DNA of 64,000 nucleotides from Rhizobium sp. SEMIA4064 (GCF_003025035.1 NZ_PYJN01000022.1:434001-498000); one strand, 5' to 3'. Positions 52,545 through 62,531 are shown, counted from the first letter of the stretch. Program-made: numbers and translations. The notes: generated by a model from the sequence alone, not told the origin.

Positions 52545-55500
52545 TCAATGGAAGTTACGGCCTCGCGGCATGACGCTTGCCGTCTGGGCGATAGTGCTGC
52601 GGCCATCTGCCGCTATCTCAGCAGTCTGCTCGCGCACCGACCGGCTTTCGGCAAGCCGCTTCTTTTGCCGATGATCCATGGTCGGACGCAGGGCCTCATC
52701 CGCCCGATCGTTGACGCCGAACCGCCTGGCTTCGCGTTGCAGGATCCCCAGCGCTGGTGTCATATCCTCGATATAATCGACCACCACATGGATGACACCG
52801 CTCTCGCTCTGCAAGCGGCCGCGTATCTTGACCAGCCGGGCGCCCATCACGATGGCCCGGTATTTCTCGAACATCTTCGGCCAGACGATCGCATTGGAGA
52901 CGCCGGTCTCGTCCTCCAGCGTCATGAAGATCACGCCCTTCGCCGATCCCGGTCGCTGCCGCACCAGCACCAGCCCGGCAATCGTCACCATCCTACCATT
53001 AGGAACATTGGGCAAATCCCGGTTCTGCACGATGCCCAGTCGGGCGAAATCCGCACGCAGGAAGGACACCGGATGCGCCTTCAGCGACAGCGAAAGATAG
53101 CGATAATCCTCGATCACCTGCTCGCCGGGGAGCATTTCCGGCAGGGAAACTGCGGGCTCGACTTGCAGGTCGGTCCGATCGGCAAGATCGAAGAGGGGAA
53201 GCTTTTCCGCGGCGCTGCCGACATCGAGCGCCCTGACAGCCCATAGCGCCTCGCGACGGCTGAGGCCGATCGAGCGAAAGGCATCGGCATCGGCCAGGCG
53301 CTCGATAGCGGACTTGGCAAGCCCGGAGCGCAGCCAAAGATCGCGCACGGACCGATAGCCATCGCCGCGGCGCTCGACGAGCTGTTCCATCTCATCCTCG
53401 GACAAACCTTTGACCTGCCGGAAGCCGAGGCGGACGGCACATTGCGCCTTGATGATCTCGCGCATCGACGCATGACGCGGCTCGACGGCATCCTGATCGA
53501 AACGCGCCTTCTCCAGCAGGCAATCCCAACTGGAATGATTGACATCCACCGGCCGCATCTCGACACCATGCTCACGCGCATCGCGCACGAGCTGCGCCGG
53601 CGCATAGAAGCCCATAGGCTGGGCATTCAGGATCGCCGCACAGAAGACATCGGGATAATAGGCCTTGAGCCAGGAAGAGGCGTAGACGAGAAGCGCAAAG
53701 GACGCCGCATGGCTTTCGGGAAAGCCATATTCGCCGAAGCCTTCAATCTGGCTGAAACAGCGCTCCGCAAAGTCCCGAGGGTAACCGTTCGCGACCATGC
53801 CCGAAACCAGGTCCTGCTTGAATTCGTCAACCTTCCCCGTTCGTTTGAATGTCGCCATGGAACGGCGTAGCCGATCGGCCTTGGCGGGCGAGAATCCGGC
53901 CGCTGTAATGGCAATCTGCATCGCCTGCTCCTGAAACAGGGGAACTCCCAATGTTCTTTCCAAGACCGCTTTCAATTCCGGACGATGGTATTCGATCGGC
54001 CTATTATGAAGAATGTCATCCCGCCGCTTGAGATAAGGGTGAACCATGTTGCCCTGGATGGGACCGGGCCGGACGATCGCCACCTCGATGACCAGATCAT
54101 AGAATTTGCGAGGACGGAGACGCGGCAGCATGCTCATCTGTGCCCGGCTTTCGATCTGGAAGACGCCGATCGTATCGGCGCGGCAGATCATGTCGTAGAC
54201 CGGTATGCGATCGGGATATTCGCCGCTACCAAGATCGGCGAGCTGCTTCTTCACATCGTAATGCAGCAGCAACAGATCGAAAGCCTTGGCGAGACAGGTC
54301 AGCATACCGAGCGCAAGCACGTCGATCTTCAGTATGTTGAGATTGTCGAGATCGTCCTTGTTCCACTCGATCATATAGCGATCGTCCATCGCCGTGTGCA
54401 TGATCGGCACCACCTCGTCCAATCGATCCCGGGTGATGACGAAACCGCCGACATGCTGGGTCAGATGCCGCGGAAACCCCATCAGAGTCGTGGCGTAGGA
54501 AAGGACGTTGCGTGTCGTCTTGTCCTTGAGATCAAGACCGGCAATCTTCGCCTCGCGTTCGGACAACTCCTCCGTCGACCAGCCCCAGACACCGCTTGCA
54601 AGGGCAGACTGCACATCCTCGGACAAGCCGAAAGCCTTGGCGACTTCGCGACCGGCCGAGCGCGCCCGATAGCTGGTGACCGCCGCCGTCAGCCCGGCAT
54701 GCTCCTTTTTGTAATGCTTGTAGATGAATTGGATGACCTCTTCACGCTTCTCATGCTCGAAATCGACATCGATATCAGGCGGCTCCTCGCGTTCCGTCGA
54801 TATGAAACGCTCGAAGAGCAAGCTTGTTATTTCCGGATTGACCTCGGTAATCCTGAGGCAATAACAGACCGTCGAATTGGCCGCCGATCCCCGTCCCTGG
54901 CACAGGATATTCGCGCTACGGGCAAACTCCATGATGCGGTGCACCGTCAGGAAATAAGGCTCATATTGCCGCTCACGAATGAGCTTGAGTTCATGCTCGA
55001 TCTGCATCGAGACCTTTTCGGGAATCTTTTCAGGAAAGCGCCTTCTGGCCCCCTCCCACGTCAGTCGCTTCAGCGTCTCCGCAACGGTCTCGCCATCAAT
55101 GCTTTCGTCGGGATAATTGTGCTTCAACTCGTCCAGCGAAAAAGACAGCCGGCTAAAAAACTTCTGCGTATTGGTGATCGCCTTCGGATAATCCCGGAAC
55201 AAGCGTGCCATCTCGACCGCATTCTTCATGTAGCGTTCGGCATTGGCCGCCAGTTTGAAGCCGGCCTCGGCGATCGGCACATGCTCGCGGATCGAAACGA
55301 CGATATCGGCAAGCGGCTTGCGTTCGGTCGCGTGATAAAGCGGCTGGTTGCTGGCGATTAGCCGCACGCCGTTGCGCAATGCGATGATGGAGAGCGTAGC
55401 AAAGACCAGCCGATCCCTACCATCATAGGCCGGCGACAGGACCAGATGGAGCTTGCGGCCGAAGCGGGCCCATAGTCGCGCTAGGCACTGTTCCAGCTTG

Positions 55501-56018
55501 GCCTGCCCCTCCGACGTCTCGACGCTATCAGCATCAGGAACAAGGGCCAGCATCATCTCGTCGCCCCATTCCATGAGGTCGCTTTCATTGAGGATACAGA
55601 CGCCTTTCTCGCCGCTCAGATTGCCGGCGCTCAACAGCCGGCAGAGATGCGCCCAGCCCTTGCGGTTCTGCGGATAGGCAAGGATGTCGGGCGTACCGTC
55701 CGAAAACACCAGGCGAGCGCCGGGTTGGAAGGGAACCGGCTTCAGGAGGGGCTTTTCCGGCTCCCCCTTGGCTCGAAGCTCCCTGTTGTTCCTAGCGGCC
55801 TCTTCATATTTTTCTCGGAGAACTTTGGTATGCGCATGCGCCTTGACGACGCCTGCAACCGAATTGCGGTCGGCAATTCCAAACCCCGAAAGTTTCAGGA
55901 TAGCGGCTTGCGCCACTATTTCTTCCGGATGCGAGGCGCCTTCGAGAAAGGAGAAATTCGTTCTCACCCCGATCTCGAAGAAGGGTACGGGGTCGTGAAA
56001 GCTCGGGCGCGCATTCAT
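52545..56018 (-). CDS. dnaE2: error-prone DNA polymerase
   Basis: A 1157-residue polymerase of the ImuC/DnaE2 type for SOS mutagenesis. The PHP domain (~10-90, FFEIGVRTNFSFLEGASHPEEIV) is followed by polymerase palm motifs (RGSAANSTVCYCLRITEVNP, PPDIDVDFEHEKREEV, CRADTIGVFQIESRAQMSMLPRLRP) and the OB-fold C-terminus. It starts with ATGA overlapping the imuB stop. Confidence 0.97.
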   Translation of the reverse strand: MNARPSFHDPVPFFEIGVRTNFSFLEGASHPEEIVAQAAILKLSGFGIADRNSVAGVVKAHAHTKVLREKYEEAARNNRELRAKGEPEKPLLKPVPFQPGARLVFSDGTPDILAYPQNRKGWAHLCRLLSAGNLSGEKGVCILNESDLMEWGDEMMLALVPDADSVETSEGQAKLEQCLARLWARFGRKLHLVLSPAYDGRDRLVFATLSIIALRNGVRLIASNQPLYHATERKPLADIVVSIREHVPIAEAGFKLAANAERYMKNAVEMARLFRDYPKAITNTQKFFSRLSFSLDELKHNYPDESIDGETVAETLKRLTWEGARRRFPEKIPEKVSMQIEHELKLIRERQYEPYFLTVHRIMEFARSANILCQGRGSAANSTVCYCLRITEVNPEITSLLFERFISTEREEPPDIDVDFEHEKREEVIQFIYKHYKKEHAGLTAAVTSYRARSAGREVAKAFGLSEDVQSALASGVWGWSTEELSEREAKIAGLDLKDKTTRNVLSYATTLMGFPRHLTQHVGGFVITRDRLDEVVPIMHTAMDDRYMIEWNKDDLDNLNILKIDVLALGMLTCLAKAFDLLLLHYDVKKQLADLGSGEYPDRIPVYDMICRADTIGVFQIESRAQMSMLPRLRPRKFYDLVIEVAIVRPGPIQGNMVHPYLKRRDDILHNRPIEYHRPELKAVLERTLGVPLFQEQAMQIAITAAGFSPAKADRLRRSMATFKRTGKVDEFKQDLVSGMVANGYPRDFAERCFSQIEGFGEYGFPESHAASFALLVYASSWLKAYYPDVFCAAILNAQPMGFYAPAQLVRDAREHGVEMRPVDVNHSSWDCLLEKARFDQDAVEPRHASMREIIKAQCAVRLGFRQVKGLSEDEMEQLVERRGDGYRSVRDLWLRSGLAKSAIERLADADAFRSIGLSRREALWAVRALDVGSAAEKLPLFDLADRTDLQVEPAVSLPEMLPGEQVIEDYRYLSLSLKAHPVSFLRADFARLGIVQNRDLPNVPNGRMVTIAGLVLVRQRPGSAKGVIFMTLEDETGVSNAIVWPKMFEKYRAIVMGARLVKIRGRLQSESGVIHVVVDYIEDMTPALGILQREARRFGVNDRADEALRPTMDHRQKKRLAESRSVREQTAEIAADGRSTIAQTASVMPRGRNFH

Positions 56019-57643
56019 GCGAAGACCCCGTGCATGTACCAGTCCGGCGCCGTTCCGCCTCGGCCGTAGAGACCCTTGCGAAACAGCCAGAAACGATGGC
56101 CCTCTTCATCCTCGATCTGGAAATAATCGCGGGCAGGCTCCTCCTTTTCCTCGACCCACCATTCCGCCGAAAGCCGCTCCGGCCCTTCGGCTCGGCTGAC
56201 CCGATGCATGATCCGTCGCCAGCGAAACTGCCGGGGAGGACCGTCGGGCACTTCGGCGGCAACGGTTTCGACCAGCTCCGGCATGCGAAACAGCCGCAGC
56301 GGCCGCTCACCGCGGAAGAAGCCAGACCCGGCATCTTCCTTACCTATCCGCCGCCGGGAAGCGAGAAGCCCCATGGCCGGCATCGGTCGCACGGCCCGCT
56401 CGGGAATATGGCTTTCCTGCAATTCGAAACCCTGCAGGCAATCCGGCCCCAGCCGCGCAGCCACCCGGTCGACAAAAGCGGCGAGCGACGCGTCCTGGCG
56501 GCCTTCTCCGACAAAATCGCCCTGCATCGCGTCGAAAGGCGCATGCTGCAGCACATTGAGACGGACGATTTCAAAGCCGTATCCCACATCGAGATCGTCA
56601 TGAATGGCGGTGAAGCGCTCCGTGAACAGGTTGGCGATCCGGCTCGGCTCCCGCAGCGGCTGCGATGCGCCGGCGGCAATGCGGAACACAGCGCCATCGA
56701 CCCGGAACAACAAAAGTTCGAAGGAGCGGCCGCCGACACCGCGGGCCTCCAGCCCCGGCTTCAAGGTTTCGGCAAGCTGACGGGCAAGCTGCAGAATATC
56801 GTCTTCCGCCTGCACCGGCTCGGCAAGCCGCCGCTCGGCTGACAATTGCGCAACCGGCCGACGAGGCGAGATAGGCTCCTCGTTGAGGCCGATGGCCTGA
56901 TCGAGCCGCAAAAGGAGTTGCGCACCGAAACGGCGGGTCAGCGGCGCCCGCGGCGCTGCCAGGAGATCGCCCACCTGCCTCAATCCCAGCTTCTGCAATG
57001 CGGCGACGGTTTCCTCGCCAAGCCTGAGCGAGGCGACCGGCAGCGGCGCCAGCGCCTCTTCCATGGCCTCCGGAGGAACAACGCGGCTGTCGTCGAAGCG
57101 GGCAACCGCCCAGGAAAGGCCCGGTGCGGAGGAAATGGCGCCGCGCACATAGAGACCAAGCCGGGAAATTCGGATCAGAATATCCTCGAGCAGCGCCTCT
57201 TCGCCGCCGAAGAGATGGGCGCAGCCGGTGATATCGAGGAAAAGCCCATCCTTGCCGTCGATCGCCACCAGCGGCGTATAGCGATCGCACCAATCGGCGA
57301 TCGCCTCCAGCAGTTTGCGGTCCGCGCCCGGGTCCTCTTCGACGACGTCAAGGGTGGGACAGATTGCCTTCGCCTCGGCAACGCCCTGTGCGAGCTTCAG
57401 GCCGATCGTCTCGGCCCTTTCATTGAGCGCGGTGAGCCGCATGGCATTGTTCAGCTTGCCGGCACAGGCGAGCGGCGGCGCCTCAAGCCGACCGGTCGAA
57501 CGCCAGGACAGACCCCATCGCTTGCGCGCGATCCGGTCGGTCGGCAGGTGCGGAAAGGTCAGCGCCAGAATGCGCTGCGTGTTCACCGGGAAAGGCAGGG
57601 TGCTGAGCGTCGAGGACAGGGGCAAACTGGCGGTCATGGGCAT
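56015..57643 (-). CDS. imuB: Y-family polymerase-like ImuB
   Basis: A 542-residue protein of the DinB/UmuC fold (~20-330) which links ImuA and DnaE2. It has RILALTFPHLPTDRIARKRWG, CPTLDVVEEDPGADRKLLEAIADWCDRYTPLVAID and FLDITGCAHLFGG. As in known ImuB proteins the catalytic acidic residues are not clearly kept. The start is uncertain; a GTG at 57586 would shorten the N-terminus. It overlaps imuA by more than 100 bases. Confidence 0.94.
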   Translation of the reverse strand: MPMTASLPLSSTLSTLPFPVNTQRILALTFPHLPTDRIARKRWGLSWRSTGRLEAPPLACAGKLNNAMRLTALNERAETIGLKLAQGVAEAKAICPTLDVVEEDPGADRKLLEAIADWCDRYTPLVAIDGKDGLFLDITGCAHLFGGEEALLEDILIRISRLGLYVRGAISSAPGLSWAVARFDDSRVVPPEAMEEALAPLPVASLRLGEETVAALQKLGLRQVGDLLAAPRAPLTRRFGAQLLLRLDQAIGLNEEPISPRRPVAQLSAERRLAEPVQAEDDILQLARQLAETLKPGLEARGVGGRSFELLLFRVDGAVFRIAAGASQPLREPSRIANLFTERFTAIHDDLDVGYGFEIVRLNVLQHAPFDAMQGDFVGEGRQDASLAAFVDRVAARLGPDCLQGFELQESHIPERAVRPMPAMGLLASRRRIGKEDAGSGFFRGERPLRLFRMPELVETVAAEVPDGPPRQFRWRRIMHRVSRAEGPERLSAEWWVEEKEEPARDYFQIEDEEGHRFWLFRKGLYGRGGTAPDWYMHGVFA

Positions 57644-58451
57644 TCCACTCCAGGGTTATGGAAAAGGGCGCCGGGTTACGGCTTTTTTCCAGGGTGAGAC
57701 GAAAGGCCGGATGACCGATGCTGCCGCCAAGCAGCGATCCGTCCGGCAAGGGCCGCGCCAGGGCCGGCGCGGGTTCGACGGCGAGACGGAAGAGAGCGCT
57801 GCTCGCCTCCTCCTCGCCCGCTTGACGCAACAGAAACAAGGGCCGCCCCGCCGCCTTGGCCCGCAGCGCCAGCCGCCGGCTCTCGGTCAGCCCGAAGCGG
57901 GCCGGATTGCCGCGCACCTCCAGAATGACGACCGCAAAGGCCGCACTGGCAAGCGCCGTCTCCGCCAGCCATAGCGCCTCTTCCAGCTTGCGCGGCGACG
58001 CCTGTAGAAAGCCGGCCGGCTCCAATCCGAAATCCTGAAGCCCGAGCGCATAGGGCAGGCCCGCCTCCATCCCCGCGACAGTATCGCCGATCCACAAAAC
58101 CGGCGATACGGCCGTGGTTTTGCCGACGGCTTGCCCCCGAGGCCGCCCTGCAAACACTCTGAGCCGGGCAGCAAGAGCAAGGGTGAAACCGCTCGCCGCT
58201 CCGGCATCACGCAAGGCGAGCGAACGGATCTCCGTCAGCGCATCCAGCGGCACGCCGCCCTGCATCGCCTCGTCGAGAGCGGCAACCCCTATTGCAAGCG
58301 GCTGGACAGCATCGGCCGAACCGGCCTCCGGCTCTGCCGCCCGTGTCTCATGCGCCATGGCTGCCAGCGCCGGTATCGGCCTGCCTTCCAGTCGGGCAAT
58401 GGTTTCACGCAGGGCAAAAAGCGTCTCCCGCGCCACGGCGGCCTCAGCCAT
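57483..58451 (-). CDS. imuA: SOS mutagenesis protein ImuA
   Basis: A 322-residue RecA-like protein of the mutasome. It has PLAIGVAALDEAMQGGVPLDALTEIRS and PVLWIGDTVAGMEAGLPYALGLQDFGLEP; the first gene in the cassette. The LexA-type box is 23 bases before the ATG. The C-terminus overlaps the imuB start in another frame. Confidence 0.93.
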   Translation of the reverse strand: MAEAAVARETLFALRETIARLEGRPIPALAAMAHETRAAEPEAGSADAVQPLAIGVAALDEAMQGGVPLDALTEIRSLALRDAGAASGFTLALAARLRVFAGRPRGQAVGKTTAVSPVLWIGDTVAGMEAGLPYALGLQDFGLEPAGFLQASPRKLEEALWLAETALASAAFAVVILEVRGNPARFGLTESRRLALRAKAAGRPLFLLRQAGEEEASSALFRLAVEPAPALARPLPDGSLLGGSIGHPAFRLTLEKSRNPAPFSITLEWNAHDRQFAPVLDAQHPAFPGEHAAHSGADLSAPADRPDRAQAMGSVLAFDRSA

Positions 58452-58474
58452 GACGGTAGCTCCAGATCAATTAT

Positions 58475-58489
58475 GTTCCTGTTATGTTC
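58475..58489 (-). promoter_or_regulatory. LexA (SOS) box of imuA-imuB-dnaE2
   Basis: GTTC-N7-GTTC, the alphaproteobacterial LexA direct repeat, lies on the plus strand just upstream of imuA. It would repress the cassette until DNA damage. Confidence 0.85.
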
Positions 58490-58614
58490 TTATGGATTCC
58501 AGAGGTCGGAAGAAGAGTCAACACCATTTTATGAGAAAATATTCCTCTGCCTGAATCCACTCTCGAAAAACCGAAACAAAGGCTCTATATGACCAGCTAA
58601 GGAAGGAAGCATTC

Positions 58615-59052
58615 ATGGCCCGCATTGACCAGAGCGAGGATTGGCGGGACCGCCATGCCCCCTCGATCAGCACATTCGAATCCCTGGCCACGGAGGCTTA
58701 CAGCCACCTGCCGGACGAATTCCGTTCGCTCACCGGCAATCTCATCATCCTCATCGAAGATTTCCCCGACGACGACGTGTTCGAGGACATGGCGCTGGAA
58801 ACGCCGTTCGACCTGCTCGGTCTGTTCGAAGGGCGCGGCATATCGGAGCGTTTCACAGCCCAAACCGGGGAAATGCCGAACAAGATCCGCCTCTATCGCC
58901 GGCCGATCATCGATTATTGGGCGGAAAACGACGAAACCCTCGGGGACATCATCACCCATGTCCTGATCCACGAAATCGGCCACCATTTCGGCCTGAGCGA
59001 CGAGGACATGGAACGCATCGAGGCGAGCGCCGAAGAGGCGACGGACCGCTGA
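58615..59052 (+). CDS. small metallopeptidase (minimal zincin)
   Basis: A 145-residue single-domain protein of the PF06262 type. It has LPDEFRSLTGNLIILIEDFPDDDV and the zinc motif HVLIHEIGHHFGLSDEDM (HExGH). Function unknown. GGAAGGAAGC precedes the ATG. Confidence 0.92.
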   Translation: MARIDQSEDWRDRHAPSISTFESLATEAYSHLPDEFRSLTGNLIILIEDFPDDDVFEDMALETPFDLLGLFEGRGISERFTAQTGEMPNKIRLYRRPIIDYWAENDETLGDIITHVLIHEIGHHFGLSDEDMERIEASAEEATDR

Positions 59053-59071
59053 ATAAGCGATCCTGTTACTC

Positions 59072-59293
59072 TTACTGCTCCGAAAGCTTCATTTCCGGAT
59101 CGTAATCCTTGCCCGCGACGTCCTTGACGACTGCCTGGCCGCACAGCATTAGGCCGGTCGCCGCATTGAAGGCGTAGGTCGGCGAGCCCGAGAGTTCCCA
59201 GCCTTTGTTCAGCGCCGCGGTCACCTTATGGCAGAAGGAAGCGTCGTCGGGGCCGGTAAGGAAGCGATAAAGTTTCATCAAATCGTCTTTCAT
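59072..59293 (-). CDS. DUF1737-like small protein
   Basis: A 73-residue protein, MKLYRFLTGPDDASFCHKVTAALNKGWELSGSPTYAF, which resembles DUF1737 proteins. Function unknown. It lies just before a repeat copy. Confidence 0.75.
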   Translation of the reverse strand: MKDDLMKLYRFLTGPDDASFCHKVTAALNKGWELSGSPTYAFNAATGLMLCGQAVVKDVAGKDYDPEMKLSEQ

Positions 59294-59298
59294 AACCT

Positions 59299-59400
59299 AG
59301 CAGTTCAGCGCTTCACGGAATCTCTGAACTGCTCTATCTCTTTGTTTTCACACAATTCCGGACGGAAAGCGGTTCACGCACTTTTCCTGGAATTGCTCTA
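59299..59400 (+). repeat. ~100-bp intergenic repeat, copy C
   Basis: It shares CTCTATCTCTTTG, CAATTCCGGACGGAAA and CACTTTTCCTGGAATTGCTC with the copies at 41512 and 51532. It ends at the citE-like stop codon. Confidence 0.75.
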
Positions 59401-60351
59401 TCAGCCTTCATCCCGAGGTGCGGCCGTAGACAACCGCAAAGGACGCTCTGAAATCAGGCGAGCTTTATGGACCAGTCTCTCCGCCTGGACAAGATGCAGC
59501 CGCTCGACCATGCGCCCGCCGAGGTTCACGACATTGAGACCGGCCGCCGCCGGATCGGCGAAAGCGGCGATAATGGCTTGCGCCTCGGCAAGAGCGGCCT
59601 CGTGCGGCCCGAAATGCCGGTTGGCGGCTTCGATCTGGTTTGGATGGATCAGCATCTTGCCGGCAAAGCCCATGGCTCGGCCCTCCGCACATTCGACGTC
59701 GAAGGCTTCCATATCCTTGAAATCGTTGAAAACACTGTCGATGGCGTCGAGCCCATAGGCGCTGACGGCCAAGATCACCTGCATGAGCCACGGCATGAGA
59801 TAGGTGCGGCCCGGCTGCGGCAACACACCGGTTTCCTTGCGCAGATCATTGAGGCCGACGGTCAAACAATCGAGCCGGCTTCCCGGTGTGCGGCCGGCCT
59901 CGGCGATGGCCGCGGCATTCAAGACGCCGCGCGGCGTCTCGATCATCCCCCAGATGCGCAGGCTCTCCGGCGCATCCGCCTCGGCAAGCCTGTCGCTGAC
60001 AACAGTCACATCCTGCGGCTCGTCGACCTTTGGCAGAAGAACCGCATCGGGCTCAAGCGCCAGCACCAGCTCCAGGTCTTCGGCACCGAAGCCGGATGAC
60101 AGCGTATTGATGCGGATGATGCGCTCCTTGCCAGCCTCTCCTTTGCCGGCAAGCAGCGAGCCGGTGAAAAAAGCCCGCAAATTCTCCCGCGCTTCCGCCT
60201 TTTTCTCCGGCGCCACGGAATCCTCGAGATCGAAGATGACTGCGTCGCAATCGAGATCGGCTATCTTCTCAAGCGCACGGCGGTTGATCGCAGGGACACT
60301 CAGCACCGAGCGGCGCAGACGGACGGAACGGGGAGGGGCGAGACGGCTCAT
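59401..60351 (-). CDS. HpcH/HpaI aldolase/citrate lyase family protein
   Basis: A 316-residue TIM-barrel CoA-ester lyase of the CitE/malyl-CoA lyase type. Features are SVLSVPAINRRALEKIADLDCDAVIFDLEDSVAPEKK, IRINTL, WGMIETPRGVLNAA and FAGKMLIHPNQIEAAN. Exact substrate (malyl-CoA, citramalyl-CoA or other) is not clear. Confidence 0.88.
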   Translation of the reverse strand: MSRLAPPRSVRLRRSVLSVPAINRRALEKIADLDCDAVIFDLEDSVAPEKKAEARENLRAFFTGSLLAGKGEAGKERIIRINTLSSGFGAEDLELVLALEPDAVLLPKVDEPQDVTVVSDRLAEADAPESLRIWGMIETPRGVLNAAAIAEAGRTPGSRLDCLTVGLNDLRKETGVLPQPGRTYLMPWLMQVILAVSAYGLDAIDSVFNDFKDMEAFDVECAEGRAMGFAGKMLIHPNQIEAANRHFGPHEAALAEAQAIIAAFADPAAAGLNVVNLGGRMVERLHLVQAERLVHKARLISERPLRLSTAAPRDEG

Positions 60352-60477
60352 GATGCAGTTTTGCCGCGCTTTCCGCCGTCAAGCAAGACAACAACGGGCA
60401 AGACAACAAAAAGCCATGCTCCTCTTGCAGAGAGAAGAAGAGAGGACCACATTGCCATGAGTAGAGAGGTCTCGACC

Positions 60478-60708
60478 ATGCAGAATATCCGTTCCCTGTT
60501 CATCGCGCTTGCCGGCATCACCGTGTTTGCAGCCCTGGCGCTGTTTACCGTTTCAATCACGCTCGCTGTCGGCGGCATCCTCACCGTGCTTATGGTGGGC
60601 CGCGCGATTTCGTTGCGGATGAAACCTGCTCCGGTGCGTGCCAAGGCGAATGCTCAGCGCGAAATGCGCGTTTGGAACGACGGCCGCGGCACGATCATCG
60701 ACCTCTAA
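60478..60708 (+). CDS. small membrane protein
   Basis: A 76-residue protein with one or two hydrophobic helices (SLFIALAGITVFAALALFTVSITLAVGGILTVLMVG) and a basic C-terminal tail. AGAGAGG lies 8 bases before the ATG at 60478; 60457 is an alternative. No known function. Confidence 0.6.
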   Translation: MQNIRSLFIALAGITVFAALALFTVSITLAVGGILTVLMVGRAISLRMKPAPVRAKANAQREMRVWNDGRGTIIDL

Positions 60709-60890
60709 GCCAAGATCAGGGCAGGGCGGCGCCTCGCCGCTCTCCAATGCGCTTAATCCACGCGCAATTCCTGAACTGCGGCCAAGGCGCCCGGTTTAGA
60801 GCATTTCCAAGATTCCCCTTCATTTTTGCCGGGATTTGCTCTATTGGCAGGATAATTCGTGCATAGACGAAAATTGAAGGCAGGACCCCC

Positions 60891-61499
60891 ATGGACAAGT
60901 TCGTGAAGTTGACTGGTGTCGCAGCACCCCTCCCGGTCGTGAATGTCGATACCGACATGATCATCCCGAAGGACTATCTGAAGACCATCAAGCGCACCGG
61001 TCTTGGCACGGGATTGTTCGCCGAAGCCCGCTACAATGAGGATGGTTCGCCGAACCCGGATTTCGTGCTGAACAAGCCGGCCTATCAGAATGCCAAGATT
61101 CTCGTCGCCGGCGACAATTTCGGCTGCGGTTCCTCGCGCGAACATGCCCCGTGGGCACTGCTCGACTTCGGCATCCGTTGCGTCATTTCGACCAGCTTCG
61201 CCGACATCTTCTACAACAACTGCTTCAAGAACGGCATTCTGCCGATCAAGGTCAGCCAGGAAAATCTCGACAAGCTGATGGACGACGCCTCGCGCGGCTC
61301 CAACGCCATCCTGACGATCGATCTGGAAAACCTTGAGATCACCGGCCCGGACGGCGGTTCGATCAAGTTCGATCTCGACGAATTCAAGCGTCATTGCCTG
61401 CTGAACGGCCTCGACGATATCGGCCTGACGCTGGAAAAAGCCAAAGCGATCGACAGCTTCGAAAAGACGAATGCCGCATCCCATCCCTGGGCTGCCTGA
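60891..61499 (+). CDS. leuD: 3-isopropylmalate dehydratase small subunit
   Basis: A 202-residue subunit of the leucine pathway isomerase. Motifs are PLPVVNVDTDMIIPKDYLKTI and NFGCGSSREHAPWALLDFGIRCVIS. It works with LeuC, which is not in the window. AGGACCCCC stands before the ATG. Confidence 0.97.
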   Translation: MDKFVKLTGVAAPLPVVNVDTDMIIPKDYLKTIKRTGLGTGLFAEARYNEDGSPNPDFVLNKPAYQNAKILVAGDNFGCGSSREHAPWALLDFGIRCVISTSFADIFYNNCFKNGILPIKVSQENLDKLMDDASRGSNAILTIDLENLEITGPDGGSIKFDLDEFKRHCLLNGLDDIGLTLEKAKAIDSFEKTNAASHPWAA

Positions 61500-61528
61500 T
61501 CGATTTCATCATCACATTTGCGTGTCGA

Positions 61529-61554
61529 AGCCGGGCTGAAAAGCCCGGCTTTTT
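61529..61554 (+). terminator. Rho-independent terminator after leuD
   Basis: AGCCGGGCT and AGCCCGGCT form a 9-bp stem with a GAAA loop, then TTTT. Confidence 0.88.
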
Positions 61555-61688
61555 GTTTTCATGCCGTGGCAAGCTGATGACTTTGCCGGCTGTAATATGC
61601 CCGACAAAAAGGGGGATCATATAGCCTTTGCGGAGCCCCTCTGGCCGCTCCCGCTCCCTCCATCTCCTCCTCCCGATCGGAGCATTTC

Positions 61689-62507
61689 ATGTCTTCCCTT
61701 CCCATTCTTGGCGCCGCCATGACGCTTGACGACGTCGAAACCCATCGCAACTGGCTGCTCGAAAAGCGGCGCGACTTGGAACTGCAGAGCTTCGTCGAAG
61801 CCGAAATCTTGAATGGCGACTGGGCGCCGCTTGCCGAGCGCGCGAGGAAGCTGCTTGACGGCCATCAGGGCCGCCTCGGCATCCACGGCCCGTTCTGGGG
61901 CTTCATCATCGCCTCGCAGGACCCGGAGATCCGCGCCGTCGTCACGAAGCGCCTGCTGCAGGCACTCGACGTCTGCGCCAATATCGGCGCCACCCAGATG
62001 GTCATCCATAGCCCCTATACGTCATGGTCCTACAACAACCTCGACAACAACAAGGGTGAACGCGAGAAGATCATTGAATACACGCATCTGACGTTGAAGG
62101 ATGCCGTGAAGCGCGCCGAAGACATTGGCCTGACCATGGTCATCGAGAACATCGAGGATAAGGATCCCCATATCCGCGTCGGTCTTGCCGACAGCTTCAA
62201 CTCGCCCGCCGTCGCCGTTTCGATCGACACCGGCCATGCCCATTACGCGCACGGCTACACCGGTGCACCGCCGGTCGACTACTACGTCCACGCCGCCGGC
62301 AACCGCCTCCAGCACGTCCACCTGCAGGATGCCGACGGCTATGCCGACCGCCACTGGAGCCTCGGCGAAGGCAATATCCACTGGCGCGCCGTCTTCGCCG
62401 CCCTTGCCAAGCTCAACAGCAATCCGCGCCTGATCATCGAGATCAAGGACAAGTCCAAGATCCCGGCATCGGCAGCCTATCTCGCTTCGCTTGGATTGGC
62501 TGAGTAA
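61689..62507 (+). CDS. sugar phosphate isomerase/epimerase family protein
   Basis: A 272-residue TIM barrel of the xylose isomerase-like/AP endonuclease 2 superfamily. LGIHGPFWGFI, MVIHSPYTSW, MVIENIEDKDP and SIDTGHAHYAHG with HVHLQDADGY are its metal-site segments. Substrate unknown. It lies between leuD and leuB, which is not a usual leucine-pathway gene. Confidence 0.85.
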   Translation: MSSLPILGAAMTLDDVETHRNWLLEKRRDLELQSFVEAEILNGDWAPLAERARKLLDGHQGRLGIHGPFWGFIIASQDPEIRAVVTKRLLQALDVCANIGATQMVIHSPYTSWSYNNLDNNKGEREKIIEYTHLTLKDAVKRAEDIGLTMVIENIEDKDPHIRVGLADSFNSPAVAVSIDTGHAHYAHGYTGAPPVDYYVHAAGNRLQHVHLQDADGYADRHWSLGEGNIHWRAVFAALAKLNSNPRLIIEIKDKSKIPASAAYLASLGLAE

Positions 62508-62531
62508 AGATAAAGCAACGCAAGCCATCCG

